A DNA stretch of 64,000 bases from Anaerolineales bacterium (GTDB lineage Bacteria; Chloroflexota; Anaerolineae; Anaerolineales; UBA4823). The notes beneath the pieces are model-generated. The model saw only the letters and a program-made list of their open reading frames with translations, was not told the DNA's origin and did no database searches. This document shows, piece after piece, positions 34,118 through 42,707 of this stretch (position 1 is the stretch's first letter; every line of letters begins with the position of its first letter). The translations under genes were made by a program, and so were the position numbers. The DNA is taken from assembly GCA_003105035.1 (NCBI GenBank), contig PQAL01000035.1:1-64000 (forward strand), given 5' to 3'.

Positions 34118-35803
34118 TCAACCCTCCTTCTGGCTTTTCATCCTGGCGATCGCCTGCGCGCGCAGGGCATTCTTAAACACTTTTTCCGTTACCGTCAGTG
34201 GCAGCTGGTCGCGAAACTCAACCACTTTCGGTACGGCATAGGGAGATAGGTGCTGGCGGCAAAAATCGCGGATCTCGGATTCTGTCACCGAACCTTTATA
34301 CCCGTCCTTCAAGGCAACCACGGCTATCACCCGCTCACTGCCGGGAATATCCGGGTCGGGGATACCGAAGGCAGCCGCGGTGGCAACGGCGGGGTGCTTA
34401 AATAGCACCTCATCCACTTCGGTGGTATAGACCTTGAAGCCCGACACATTGACCATATCCTTCATGCGATCGACGATCTGGAAATATCCCGCTTCGTCCA
34501 TCACACCGATATCGCCAGTGTGCAGCCAGCCGTCTGCAGTGAGGCCGCTTCCCGGTTCGGGCCAGTACCCGAGCATGACCTGCGGGCCACGGATGACCAC
34601 CTCGCCCGGTTTACCCACAGGAACATCCAGGCCTGTTTCAGGATCAGCCAGGCGGCATTCAGTATCGGGCAATGGGACACCGATCCCCGGTTTCTCTTTT
34701 GCCATGAACCCCATGATACGCGAAAAGCTGGTGAGATTGATATGGGCAACTGAAGTGGTCTCGGTCAATCCATACCCCTCCGAGACAGACATACCGGTCT
34801 TCCGCTTGATCTCCGCAGCCACTTCTTGTGGCAGTGGGGCAGACCCACTGAACAACATGCTATTGGAACGCTTCAACCCTGCGTCTGCCAGGCGCATGAA
34901 CTGAGTCGGCACGCCAGGCACCAAGAACGGCCGGTGGTCGATGATCGAGGCGAGCAGTGCATCTGTATCTCGTGCGTCTGGCAAGACCAGCAGGCGCATT
35001 CCCAGGTAAACGGAAGTAGTCTGGATGAAATTGCCATATACATGAAACATGGGGATCGAGAGCAGGACGGAGGTTTTCCCGCGAACACCTCCCAACAGCG
35101 GTTTCATGAACCATGGCAGGGTCTGCACGATACTGGCGTAACCATTGTAATGGGTGAGCATCACCCCTTTGGGGGTACCGGTTGCCCCACCGGTGAATGC
35201 CAGCTGACATAAATCGTGCATGGGGTCGATCACCACATGAGGCGGAATGGGGTCAGGTTCAGTAAGCATCGAGCCAAAATCGTAGACCCGGCCCGGCAGA
35301 GGACCCTCAACCTGGTCGCCAAGGAAAGACGCCTGGGAGGTTAGGAGAATCCCTTGCAGATCCGAGCCACTGATCAAAGCCAGGGCACGGTCGAGATTAG
35401 CCTGCTGGCAAATGATGAAGCGGCTGTGCGAGCGACTCACCTCGTGGTGAAGCCCTTCATCCGTACGCAAGATGCTGGTTGGTACCACCACCCCGCCAGC
35501 CCTGAGGATGCCCCAAAAGGAAATTATGTATTCGGGGCAGTTAGGGAGAAAGATACACACCCGGTCGCCTTTCTCCAGGCCCAGTTTAATCAGCCCATTG
35601 GCCAGGCTGTCCACCCGGCGCTTCAGCTGGTGATATTTGATCTCCTGACCTTTGAACAGGATGGCGGTCTGGTTGGGAAACTCACTGGCGGAACGATCCA
35701 GGATTTCAAAGAGGGGTTTCTGCGGATATGGATCAAGACTGTAATCGAGCTTATATGGGCCGAGCATATAACTCTTCAGCCAGGGGCGATCCGTGTAATT
35801 CAT
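34118..35803 (-). CDS. AMP-dependent acyl-CoA synthetase (ligase)
   Basis: A 561-residue adenylate-forming enzyme that makes acyl-CoA from a carboxylic acid. P-loop motif LAFTGGATGTPKGVMLTHYN (near residue 200), the FSGSAPLP and SEGYGLTETT motifs, the hinge and GWLHTGDIGVMDEAGYF, and the C-terminal VTEKVFKNALR lysine motif are all present. Length and order match medium- to long-chain fatty acyl-CoA ligases. The start at 35803 has GAGGAG 7 bases before. It lies 54 bp after the aldehyde:ferredoxin oxidoreductase and before an SCP2-like protein, suggesting that the acid released or reduced by AOR is activated here. Confidence 0.9.
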   Translation of the reverse strand: MNYTDRPWLKSYMLGPYKLDYSLDPYPQKPLFEILDRSASEFPNQTAILFKGQEIKYHQLKRRVDSLANGLIKLGLEKGDRVCIFLPNCPEYIISFWGILRAGGVVVPTSILRTDEGLHHEVSRSHSRFIICQQANLDRALALISGSDLQGILLTSQASFLGDQVEGPLPGRVYDFGSMLTEPDPIPPHVVIDPMHDLCQLAFTGGATGTPKGVMLTHYNGYASIVQTLPWFMKPLLGGVRGKTSVLLSIPMFHVYGNFIQTTSVYLGMRLLVLPDARDTDALLASIIDHRPFLVPGVPTQFMRLADAGLKRSNSMLFSGSAPLPQEVAAEIKRKTGMSVSEGYGLTETTSVAHINLTSFSRIMGFMAKEKPGIGVPLPDTECRLADPETGLDVPVGKPGEVVIRGPQVMLGYWPEPGSGLTADGWLHTGDIGVMDEAGYFQIVDRMKDMVNVSGFKVYTTEVDEVLFKHPAVATAAAFGIPDPDIPGSERVIAVVALKDGYKGSVTESEIRDFCRQHLSPYAVPKVVEFRDQLPLTVTEKVFKNALRAQAIARMKSQKEG

Positions 35804-35857
35804 GGCATGCTCCTCATCCTGGTCAATCTGCCTTGCCATTTAACCCAGGTTTTGTGG

Positions 35858-37732
35858 TCAGACACATACTAAAGAAATTAAGTCATCGAGTTCCAATTCA
35901 TGAAGCCTGGTAGGGGTTGGAATACCGGTGGCGACATCCCAGCCGCGCAGCTCATAATAAGCATCCTTCATTTTCTCCAACGCCGGAAGATCAAAAACCA
36001 TGCCCCTGGCAGGGCCGTCTGGCAGTGGATCCGACATCAGGCGCTGGGGGAGGAGATCATGTTCACGGCGTAAGCCTTCGCGTACGGAATACACTCGCGC
36101 TAAATTCTGCAACCGGTCGCCACACTTGCGGAATTCAGCCAGGTCGAAATCCCACCCGGTGGCTGACCTGACCAGATCCACGAGCTCATTCGCGGAAACC
36201 ACGACACCCATGAACTTACATCCGCCTAATGCATCCAGGACATTCAAGGCATTCTCCAAATCAATCAATACCCGGGCATCATGTGGATCAGCCGCGTATG
36301 GATCAGGGATAGTGCTATCGTCCACGATCAAGAAAGGCATATCGATAAAGGTTGGACCCTGGACATACCCATTCATATGATCACCGCCACGATTGGCAGT
36401 TACGTACGCCAGGCCGGTGATCTTGGTGGCACGTGGATCATAAGCAGGCAACTCCAGCCCTTTCACTTGAATGGCAAAATGCTCGCTATCGTGACCCAGG
36501 CGCTGCGCCATACGCAGTGACCCTTCGGCCAGGAGATCTCCAAAACCCTCCCGGCGGGCAATGCGTTCTACCAGATCAACCACGAGGTCAGCGTCGCCGA
36601 ATTGTAAATTCAGGCCCCCGGTCTGATCCGTATTGATGAACCCACGCTGGAAACACTCCATGGCAAAGGAGATTGTCGCACCTGCGCTGATCGTGTCCAG
36701 ACCATATTCATTGCAGCGGTAATTTGCCATGGCGATGGCGTTTAAATCGTCGATGCCACACATGGCTCCCAGCGTATCAACCGTTTCATATTCTGGCCCT
36801 TCGCCGTGTTTGCCTTTCCATTTTCCCTCGCGGATCTCCGTTCCCCGGCCGCATGCCACCGGGCACGCAAAGCAGCGCACCCCTTCTACTAATATCTGGT
36901 CTGTCATCGCCTGACCGTTAACATTATCGATCTGCTCAAACGTCCCCTGCTGCCAGTTCTGGGTTGGATAACCTCCGCGCATGTTGACCAGGTCAGCAAC
37001 CATATTAGTCCCATACGTCTCAATGACGATCTTGATCACCGATTCATCCATATACTCGCGTTGGCGCTGAGTGACTTTCATGAATGTCTGGGCGTCATCG
37101 AGGGCGATTTTCTGGGTGCCTGCACAAGCAATCGCTTTTAACCGTTTGGAGCCCATCACTGCTCCCATCCCGGTGCGACCAGCCGCGCGGTGTTTATTAT
37201 TCATGATGGATGCATAACGCACCAGATTCTCGCCAGCTGGCCCTATGCAAGCCACATTGACCGGCTTGCCGATCTCAGACTGAAGCCTGTTATCGCATTC
37301 AGGAACCGTCAGCCCCCACAGGTGATCGGCTTTGCGCAGCTCAGCCTTGCCGTTCATCAACAAGAGGTACACGGGCTCAGGTGAAACACCATCGAAAATC
37401 ACCCCATCGAAACCACTCCATTTCATGGCTGGACCGAAGAAACCACCGGAATTGGACTGACCCCAATAGCCAGTTTGGGGCGATTTTGCAACCACTGAAT
37501 AGCGACTGGCACTGGCCGAAGGTGTGCCGGTCAGCGCCCCGGTCATGAAGATCAAGACGTTTTGCGGTCCAAGGGGATCGATCCCCGGTGAGGTGAGCTC
37601 CAGCAGGTAGCGAGTTGCCAGACCAGCTCCACCCAGGGTCTGCCTAGCCCATGGGAGGTTGAGTGGCTCTGGCTGAACTGTCCCTGCAGTGAGATTTACC
37701 CGCAGAATTTGGCCCATAAACGCGTTACTCAT
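35858..37732 (-). CDS. aor: Aldehyde:ferredoxin oxidoreductase (tungsten/pterin type)
   Basis: Oxidises aldehydes to acids using ferredoxin and a tungsten-pterin cofactor, or in reverse reduces acids. The 624-residue protein starts MGQILRVNLTAGT and carries ASRYSVVAKSPQTGYWGQSN, GTAGxxx-type N-domain loops, an EYETVDTLGAMCGIDDLN pterin loop (near 345) and the iron-sulfur ligands Cys287, Cys290 and Cys294, plus a late LGGCKFMG Cys. That is the same CxxCxxxC spacing as in Pyrococcus AOR (288, 291, 295). An in-frame ATG at 37837 lies upstream, but GGAGG precedes the ATG at 37732. It leads an operon with acyl-CoA ligase and an SCP2-like protein. Confidence 0.9.
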   Translation of the reverse strand: MSNAFMGQILRVNLTAGTVQPEPLNLPWARQTLGGAGLATRYLLELTSPGIDPLGPQNVLIFMTGALTGTPSASASRYSVVAKSPQTGYWGQSNSGGFFGPAMKWSGFDGVIFDGVSPEPVYLLLMNGKAELRKADHLWGLTVPECDNRLQSEIGKPVNVACIGPAGENLVRYASIMNNKHRAAGRTGMGAVMGSKRLKAIACAGTQKIALDDAQTFMKVTQRQREYMDESVIKIVIETYGTNMVADLVNMRGGYPTQNWQQGTFEQIDNVNGQAMTDQILVEGVRCFACPVACGRGTEIREGKWKGKHGEGPEYETVDTLGAMCGIDDLNAIAMANYRCNEYGLDTISAGATISFAMECFQRGFINTDQTGGLNLQFGDADLVVDLVERIARREGFGDLLAEGSLRMAQRLGHDSEHFAIQVKGLELPAYDPRATKITGLAYVTANRGGDHMNGYVQGPTFIDMPFLIVDDSTIPDPYAADPHDARVLIDLENALNVLDALGGCKFMGVVVSANELVDLVRSATGWDFDLAEFRKCGDRLQNLARVYSVREGLRREHDLLPQRLMSDPLPDGPARGMVFDLPALEKMKDAYYELRGWDVATGIPTPTRLHELELDDLISLVCV

Positions 37733-37948
37733 AAGGTAGCCTCCAATCTGAAGGGACCAATCACAGGTCAATTGGTTGGTGAACGAGCTGAGGTTGTAGG
37801 AAAAACCGATGCACTTTAATAAGCCTCCATAACACAAAAAAGGCTTAATCCAGATAAATACAATAAGCCAATTGTTTGGAAATCCACCCTGATGGTTGCG
37901 GCAGTGATAGGTTTATTATAACAATATTAAGGGAAGATGCAGAGAAAA

Positions 37949-37987
37949 GTTGGGTTTCGTACGGGAGAGCACCGTACTCAACCCAAC
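37949..37987. repeat. REP-like palindrome
   Basis: GTTGGGTTTCGTACGG pairs with CCGTACTCAACCCAAC at 14 of 16 positions around a 7-base loop. Similar GTTGGGTT...AACCCAAC repeats are common in some bacterial intergenic DNA. It lies between aor and the zinc-ribbon gene. Confidence 0.45.
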
Positions 37988-38008
37988 CTACTACACCAAT
38001 TAAAACCA

Positions 38009-38029
38009 AGACGCACCAGTGATGCGTCT
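38009..38029. repeat. Short REP-like palindrome
   Basis: AGACGCA and TGCGTCT form a 7-bp stem about a 7-base loop. It is of the GAGACGCA...TGCGTCTC type found in dispersed repeats of several phyla. It may be a degenerate copy. Confidence 0.35.
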
Positions 38030-38095
38030 CTACAAAAATTGTCCCTATGATTTATATGATTTGATGATTGGCATGATTATTTGTAAACCAGAATC

Positions 38096-38569
38096 CTACA
38101 CCTTCGATCCGCAATTCGTACAGAACTTCGTTTCGGCGGGTAGCTCGGTGCCGCAGTTCGGGCAAAACCGGGTGGTTTTTGAGGCTGCAGGAGCAGGGGA
38201 TGGGGCAACCGCTTGGGTTGCAGCCGGCGCTGGCTGCGATTGTGCCTGTCCGAACACGGTCTGACCAGCTGGCTGCACCGGTGGAGTGCCATAAGTCTCC
38301 GCATCGATGCGCTGAATCTCAGCATTCTTCGCTTCAACCTGTTCCAGCAAACTGGCAATTGCCTGGCAGCTCTCGTCATATTCCGCTCCGGTTATCCCGG
38401 CTGTTTCACGCTCGGTGAAATACTTTTCTCCCAGTTTGGCGTAGTTCTCCTGAACCTGGTTTTTTAGCTTATCCAGCTCACCCCTGGCACGGTTCAACCG
38501 GCTCATCTTATCGGCTTCGAAAGCCACCTTTTCAGCACCGCTTTTCAGTCTTCCAAATATATCGCTCAT
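38096..38569 (-). CDS. Zinc-ribbon protein with coiled-coil N-terminus
   Basis: A 157-residue protein. Residues 20-85 form an amphipathic coiled coil, starting with LNRARGELDKLKNQVQENYA. The C-terminus carries a double-CxxC zinc ribbon: FCPNCGTELPAETKFCTNC. A flexible Ala/Pro-rich linker lies between. Such YnfU/zinc-ribbon proteins are common in Chloroflexota and usually of unknown role; the coiled coil suggests oligomerisation. A GGAGG site lies before the ATG at 38569 and a TATACT -10 is at 38596-38601. Confidence 0.7.
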   Translation of the reverse strand: MSDIFGRLKSGAEKVAFEADKMSRLNRARGELDKLKNQVQENYAKLGEKYFTERETAGITGAEYDESCQAIASLLEQVEAKNAEIQRIDAETYGTPPVQPAGQTVFGQAQSQPAPAATQAVAPSPAPAASKTTRFCPNCGTELPAETKFCTNCGSKV

Positions 38570-38595
38570 CTCATCCTCCTGGAATTAATTGCTTA

Positions 38596-38601
38596 AGTAT
38601 A
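38596..38601 (-). promoter_or_regulatory. -10 of the zinc-ribbon gene
   Basis: Reads TATACT on the minus strand, 27 bases before the ATG. No strong -35 seen. Confidence 0.35.
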
Positions 38602-38734
38602 GCTGAGGGTCTAAAGTTACACAACCCAGGTGATGTCGCCGTAAAGATATCAGACCATAATAAATATCAAGCAGAACATACCTTTAAAGTATCCACATCT
38701 TCTTTGAGCGGTCCTTTATTCATCCTGGCCTGAC

Positions 38735-39202
38735 TCAACGTGGGGTTTGTGCATTTAAAGCCCGTTGGATATCTTTGACTCGGTGGAAGGCAGAATGTCC
38801 GTCCAGGTCATATGGCCATTCCTGCCTACGCTCCCGGCCACTGAACCACTCATCCGGGGTAGCTCTCAGGGCCACAAGCACATCTTCCTGCACCTGCCGA
38901 TGCCAGGCCAGGATTTCTTGCGGTGGCTGATCACGCCAGCGCATGTAGATGAGGTGATTGGCCTCAGTCTCATTCAACCCGCGATCTTCTACAGGGCGGG
39001 GCAGCCCACGGGCAGAGCGGGCGGTATCAGCCTTCCAGTGGGTGATATGTGCCAGGGCATCCTTCACCGTCCAAGGATCTTTCGTCTCAGGCCTGGCCAG
39101 GGGGTATGCCCATTGCTCTTCCGTCAGGCGGGCGACCAGCTGGTCGAGGAGCTCGAATTCTTCAATCGTCCTGCGGATAACTTTTTCACGGTCGTGACGC
39201 AT
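38735..39202 (-). CDS. DinB/ClbS-like four-helix-bundle protein
   Basis: A 155-residue helical-bundle protein. It has a first helix VIRRTIEEFELLDQLVARL, the WTVKDALAHITHWKAD motif (a His near residue 52, a DinB/MSMEG-type metal ligand), and a late HSAFHRVKDIQRAL helix near 140. DinB-fold proteins often act as thiol-dependent hydrolases or transferases. No partner is adjacent; it stands between the zinc-ribbon gene and the glycoside hydrolase locus on the opposite strand. The exact subfamily is not fixed. Confidence 0.68.
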   Translation of the reverse strand: MRHDREKVIRRTIEEFELLDQLVARLTEEQWAYPLARPETKDPWTVKDALAHITHWKADTARSARGLPRPVEDRGLNETEANHLIYMRWRDQPPQEILAWHRQVQEDVLVALRATPDEWFSGRERRQEWPYDLDGHSAFHRVKDIQRALNAQTPR

Positions 39203-39348
39203 GGCCTTGTTTGCCTCCTATCTCAGTCAACTCAAGCCACTCAGATGCTCTATTATATGACGCACAAGGATAGGTTGGCCAGCTACTCAATAAGTCTGGG
39301 CAAGAATATCCGTGATGAAGTCCCTCGTCAGGGGTGTCAACCCAGGCG

Positions 39349-39377
39349 TTGACATCGCCCGATTTATGCACTACACT
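39349..39377 (+). promoter_or_regulatory. Sigma70-type promoter of the GH127 locus
   Basis: TTGACA (39349-39354), a 17-bp spacer, then TACACT (39372-39377). It is the best promoter in the window by consensus. The ATG at 39398 is 20 bases after the -10, with only a weak GGAA ribosome site. Confidence 0.65.
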
Positions 39378-39397
39378 CAAATCTCCCTGGAATTTAT

Positions 39398-40207
39398 ATG
39401 GACGAATTATCATCACAGCAGGTGACCATCGATGACCCTTACTGGACCAGGCAGCTAGAAACCAATTCGAGCCAGGCCATCTACCACCAATGGGAGCAGC
39501 TGGAAACCAGCGGCTGTATCGACAACTTCCGTATCGCGGCGGGTGAGCTGGAAAGCTTCAGGGAAGGCTTCTTCTTCGCCGACTCAGATGCGTATAAATG
39601 GCTGGACGCAGGCGCCCGGATCTATGCCACCAAGCCCAACCCAAGGCTTGCCCAGTTGATGGACAGATTTATCTCCCTGGTTGGCCGTGCCCAGGACCCG
39701 GATGGCTACCTGTTCACCTACAACCAAATCCTGTTCCCAGACACACGCTGGCAGAACCTGTGGATCGAGCACGAGCTCTATTGCCACGGCCACCTGATCG
39801 AAGCAGGTGTGTCACACTTCCTGGCCACCCAGCAGACCAACCTGCTGGATATCGCCCGCAAAGCTGCCGAGCGGATAATGGCTGACTTTCGTGACAAGGG
39901 ACCGGAATTCACCTCGGGCCACGAAGAGATTGAAATCGCCCTGCTACGCCTTTACGAAATTACAGGTGGCCGATCCTATCTCGAGATGGCCCAACAGTTC
40001 CTTGAACAGCGCGGGAAAACAACGCCTCTATCGTACACCATTTCGATTATCCGCCAGATCCGGTCTGTCGCATCGCGCCTCTCCCAGGTTCGCAAGGAGC
40101 GAGAAAGATACCTGGCTGAGCATGCGGATTATCCACCAAAAAAGCTCCCGCCCGGGAATTTTGCCAAATCAACCTCGACCTCCTACTTACGCTGGCTGGT
40201 CAGATAA
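39398..40207 (+). pseudogene. GH127 beta-L-arabinofuranosidase-like, N-terminal half, ended by an in-frame stop
   Basis: A 269-codon N-terminal half of a GH127 glycosidase. It starts as the family does, DPYWTRQLETNSSQAIYHQWEQ, followed by SDAYKWLDAGA (near 62), AQDPDGYLFTYNQI (near 92), IEHELYCHGHLIEAGVSHF (near 124) and a HEEIEIALLRLYEITG helix. Translation stops at a TAA at 40205-40207. The next codon is in the same frame and encodes the rest of the enzyme without loss or gain of bases. A single change, such as CAA to TAA, would explain it. No stop would normally be here, so the gene is disrupted or the codon is a sequencing error. Confidence 0.85.
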
Positions 40208-41392
40208 TTGAACGGAAAGTACCTTCAGCAACATGTCCCCATCCGCCGTCAGACCGTGCCGGTTGGGCATTCGGTCAGATTCGGATACCTGGAAACTGCA
40301 ACGGCAATGCTGGCCCTCCTCCTGGGCGAGGCAAGCCTGCTGCCCGCCATGGAACAAACCTGGGAACACATGGTGCAGCGCCGCATGTACGTCACCGGTG
40401 GTATCGGAGCAGTGCCCGCGCTGGAAGGTTTCGGCAACGATTACGAACTGGATCCCGAATTGGCTTACGCTGAGACGTGCGCTGCCCTATCCTGCCTGTT
40501 CTGGAACTGGCAGCTGTCTCTAATCACTGCTCGGGCCAGATACAGCGACCTGTTCGAGTGGCAGCTGTATAACGCGGCAGCCGTCGGGATGGGGTTGAGT
40601 GGGAAAGACTACCTTTACAACAATCCCCTCGTCTGCCGGAGTGGCGTTACCCGCCGGGCATGGTATTCGGTTCCGTGCTGCCCTTCCAATTTATCGCGCA
40701 CCTGGGCGGACCTGGGAAAATACATCTGCTCGGCCGATGCTGACAACCTGTGGATCCACCAGTATATTGGCAGCCGCATAAGGGTAGAGATGGGGGAGGA
40801 AGTAAATATTCACGTTGAATCAGATTTACCCTGGATCGGAAAAACCAGCATCCATATCAAGCCTGCCAGGCCGAGAGAATTCACCCTGCACCTGCGCATC
40901 CCTTCCTGGGTAGCTGCTGAACCGGCCTCGCCAATGATCAAGATAAACAATGAACCTTTGGCGAGCACAGGCCTGGCGGCTGCCCGGCCTTCTCAACCGG
41001 CACAGCCTACGGCATCGGGTTATGATCCGGAGCAGAGTTACTTCTTGCCCATACGCAGGGTCTGGTCTGCTGGCGATATGATCGAGCTGACCTATGACAT
41101 GCCGATCTGCCAGCGTCATGCCCATGCCAAGGTGAAGGGGCACCAAGGTAAAGTTGCACTCACCCGCGGTCCGCTGGTTTACTGCCTGGAGAGCACGGAT
41201 AACCCGGGGGTGGATATCTTCTCTGCCCGGCTCGACCCAGCCAGCCTGCAGACTGAACATGCACCACACCTGCTAGGTGGCATCAGCATGTTGAAGGGGG
41301 CAACCCAAGATGGCCAACCGCTCACCTTCATCCCCTATAACCTATGGGCTAACCGGGGCGAATCACAGATGACAGTTTGGGTAAACACATAA
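40208..41392 (+). pseudogene. GH127 beta-L-arabinofuranosidase-like, C-terminal half
   Basis: In the same frame as the previous half and directly after its TAA stop; a TTG at 40208 is the only nominal start. It encodes 394 residues: PVGHSVRFGYLETATAML, the YVTGGIGAVPALEGFGNDY block, the YAETCAALSCLFWNWQ glutamate-cysteine pair, then SVPCCPSNLSRTWADLG (the catalytic Cys-Cys, bases 40676-40681). The C-terminal beta-sandwich with RIPSWV and GPLVYCLES follows. All zinc/nucleophile positions of GH127 appear kept, so the lesion looks recent. A MFS transporter follows after 18 bp. Confidence 0.85.
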
Positions 41393-41410
41393 ACACGATA
41401 TGGAGCTACC

Positions 41411-42703
41411 ATGATTGCTACCCTTACCATTTCAAAAAAAATCTGGACTGCTATCATCCTGTTGGGCTTTGCCGGCCAGCTGGCCTGGGGAGTGGAGAAC
41501 CAGTTCTTCAACACCTTCATGTACAACAATATCACCCCCGACCCGCGCCCCATTTCGTGGATGGTAGCAGCTTCAGCCGTCACGGCTACGCTCACCACCA
41601 TTCTGATGGGCACGCTCTCTGACCGGACCCGTTCGCGCTGGGGGCGACGTAAACCTTTCATCCTGTTTGGATACCTGGCCTTGGGCGTCATGACAGCGCT
41701 CTACCCTTCAGCAGCCGTTTTCCAGCCGGTTGGGGTAGCGATTTTCATGGCCATCTTGCTCGACTGCGTGATGACCTTCTTCGGTTCGACGGCCAACGAC
41801 GCGGCATTAAACGCATACACTACCGACGTGACCAGCAACGAAAACCGCGGCCGGGTGATGGGGGTGATGGAAATTCTGACCTGGGTGGCAATCCTGATCG
41901 TTTACGGTGGGGCAGGCCCAATCATTGATCGTTTTGGGTATACCGCCTTCTTTTATTTTATCGGTGGACTGGTGTTCTTGCTTGGCTTGGTGGGAAGCCT
42001 GTTCATCCATGATGAGCCGCTGGGTGATAAACCGAAGGGAACTTACTGGCAGCACCTGGCTGAGAGCTTCCAGTGGAAGAACCTGGTCGCCAACCGAAAT
42101 TTCTTCCTACTGATGATTGCTGTGGCATTGTGGCAAGTAGCCTTCAACATTTTCTTTCCATTCATCATCATTTACCTTCAACATTACCTGAAGCTGGACA
42201 TCTCAAGCTCCTCATTAGCCATCGCGGTGATCATCCTGGTGGGTGGGATCGCCCTGGCCTGGCCGTTCGGCTTGCTGGTGGACCGTTGGGGTAGAAAACC
42301 TGTAGCGATGGCGGCAATTATTACTGAGATGATCGGGCTGATCTTGTTTTCGTTTACAAAATCCCTGGTTCCGCTCATCATTACCGGCATCCTGTGGCTT
42401 GCCCCATTCACTGCCTGGACCATAGCCACCAGCACGTGGAGCAAGGACCTGTTTCCTGAAGACAAGCGCGGTCAGTTCGCCGGGTTCTACCTGTTTTTCT
42501 GGGTCATGCTGCCCATGATCCTGGGTCCTCTCACCGGCGGATGGCTCAGCAGCAGCTATGGGATCAAAACCGTGATCGACGGGCAGGCAGCCATCGTCCC
42601 CACTCCGCTCCTGTTTCAGGTAGCCGGGGTGGTCACCCTGCTGACAGCTATTCCGCTATGGTTCGTGAAAACCCAGCCAACTCCAGCACAAGAATCGGTT
42701 TGA
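41411..42703 (+). CDS. MFS/GPH-type sugar transporter
   Basis: A 430-residue membrane transporter with about twelve hydrophobic helices. The MFS/GPH signature between helices 2 and 3 is LMGTLSDRTRSRWGRRKPFILFG-like (seen at residues 67-90). A second-half equivalent is PFGLLVDRWGRKPVAMAA near 290. In the GPH/SLC45-like branch such proteins move sugars with a cation. Its place between GH127 and a GH2 glycosidase argues for uptake of arabinosides or released sugar. The next gene starts 4 bp after the stop. Confidence 0.85.
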   Translation: MIATLTISKKIWTAIILLGFAGQLAWGVENQFFNTFMYNNITPDPRPISWMVAASAVTATLTTILMGTLSDRTRSRWGRRKPFILFGYLALGVMTALYPSAAVFQPVGVAIFMAILLDCVMTFFGSTANDAALNAYTTDVTSNENRGRVMGVMEILTWVAILIVYGGAGPIIDRFGYTAFFYFIGGLVFLLGLVGSLFIHDEPLGDKPKGTYWQHLAESFQWKNLVANRNFFLLMIAVALWQVAFNIFFPFIIIYLQHYLKLDISSSSLAIAVIILVGGIALAWPFGLLVDRWGRKPVAMAAIITEMIGLILFSFTKSLVPLIITGILWLAPFTAWTIATSTWSKDLFPEDKRGQFAGFYLFFWVMLPMILGPLTGGWLSSSYGIKTVIDGQAAIVPTPLLFQVAGVVTLLTAIPLWFVKTQPTPAQESV

Positions 42704-42707
42704 TGGC

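Larger units (their letters stand above)
37733..38095. other. Intergenic stretch with two repeat-like hairpins
   Basis: A 363-bp stretch between minus-strand genes. It includes two palindromes (37949-37987 and 38009-38029), and otherwise no clear reading frame. A promoter for the AOR gene should lie here but no good -10/-35 was identified. Confidence 0.5.
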
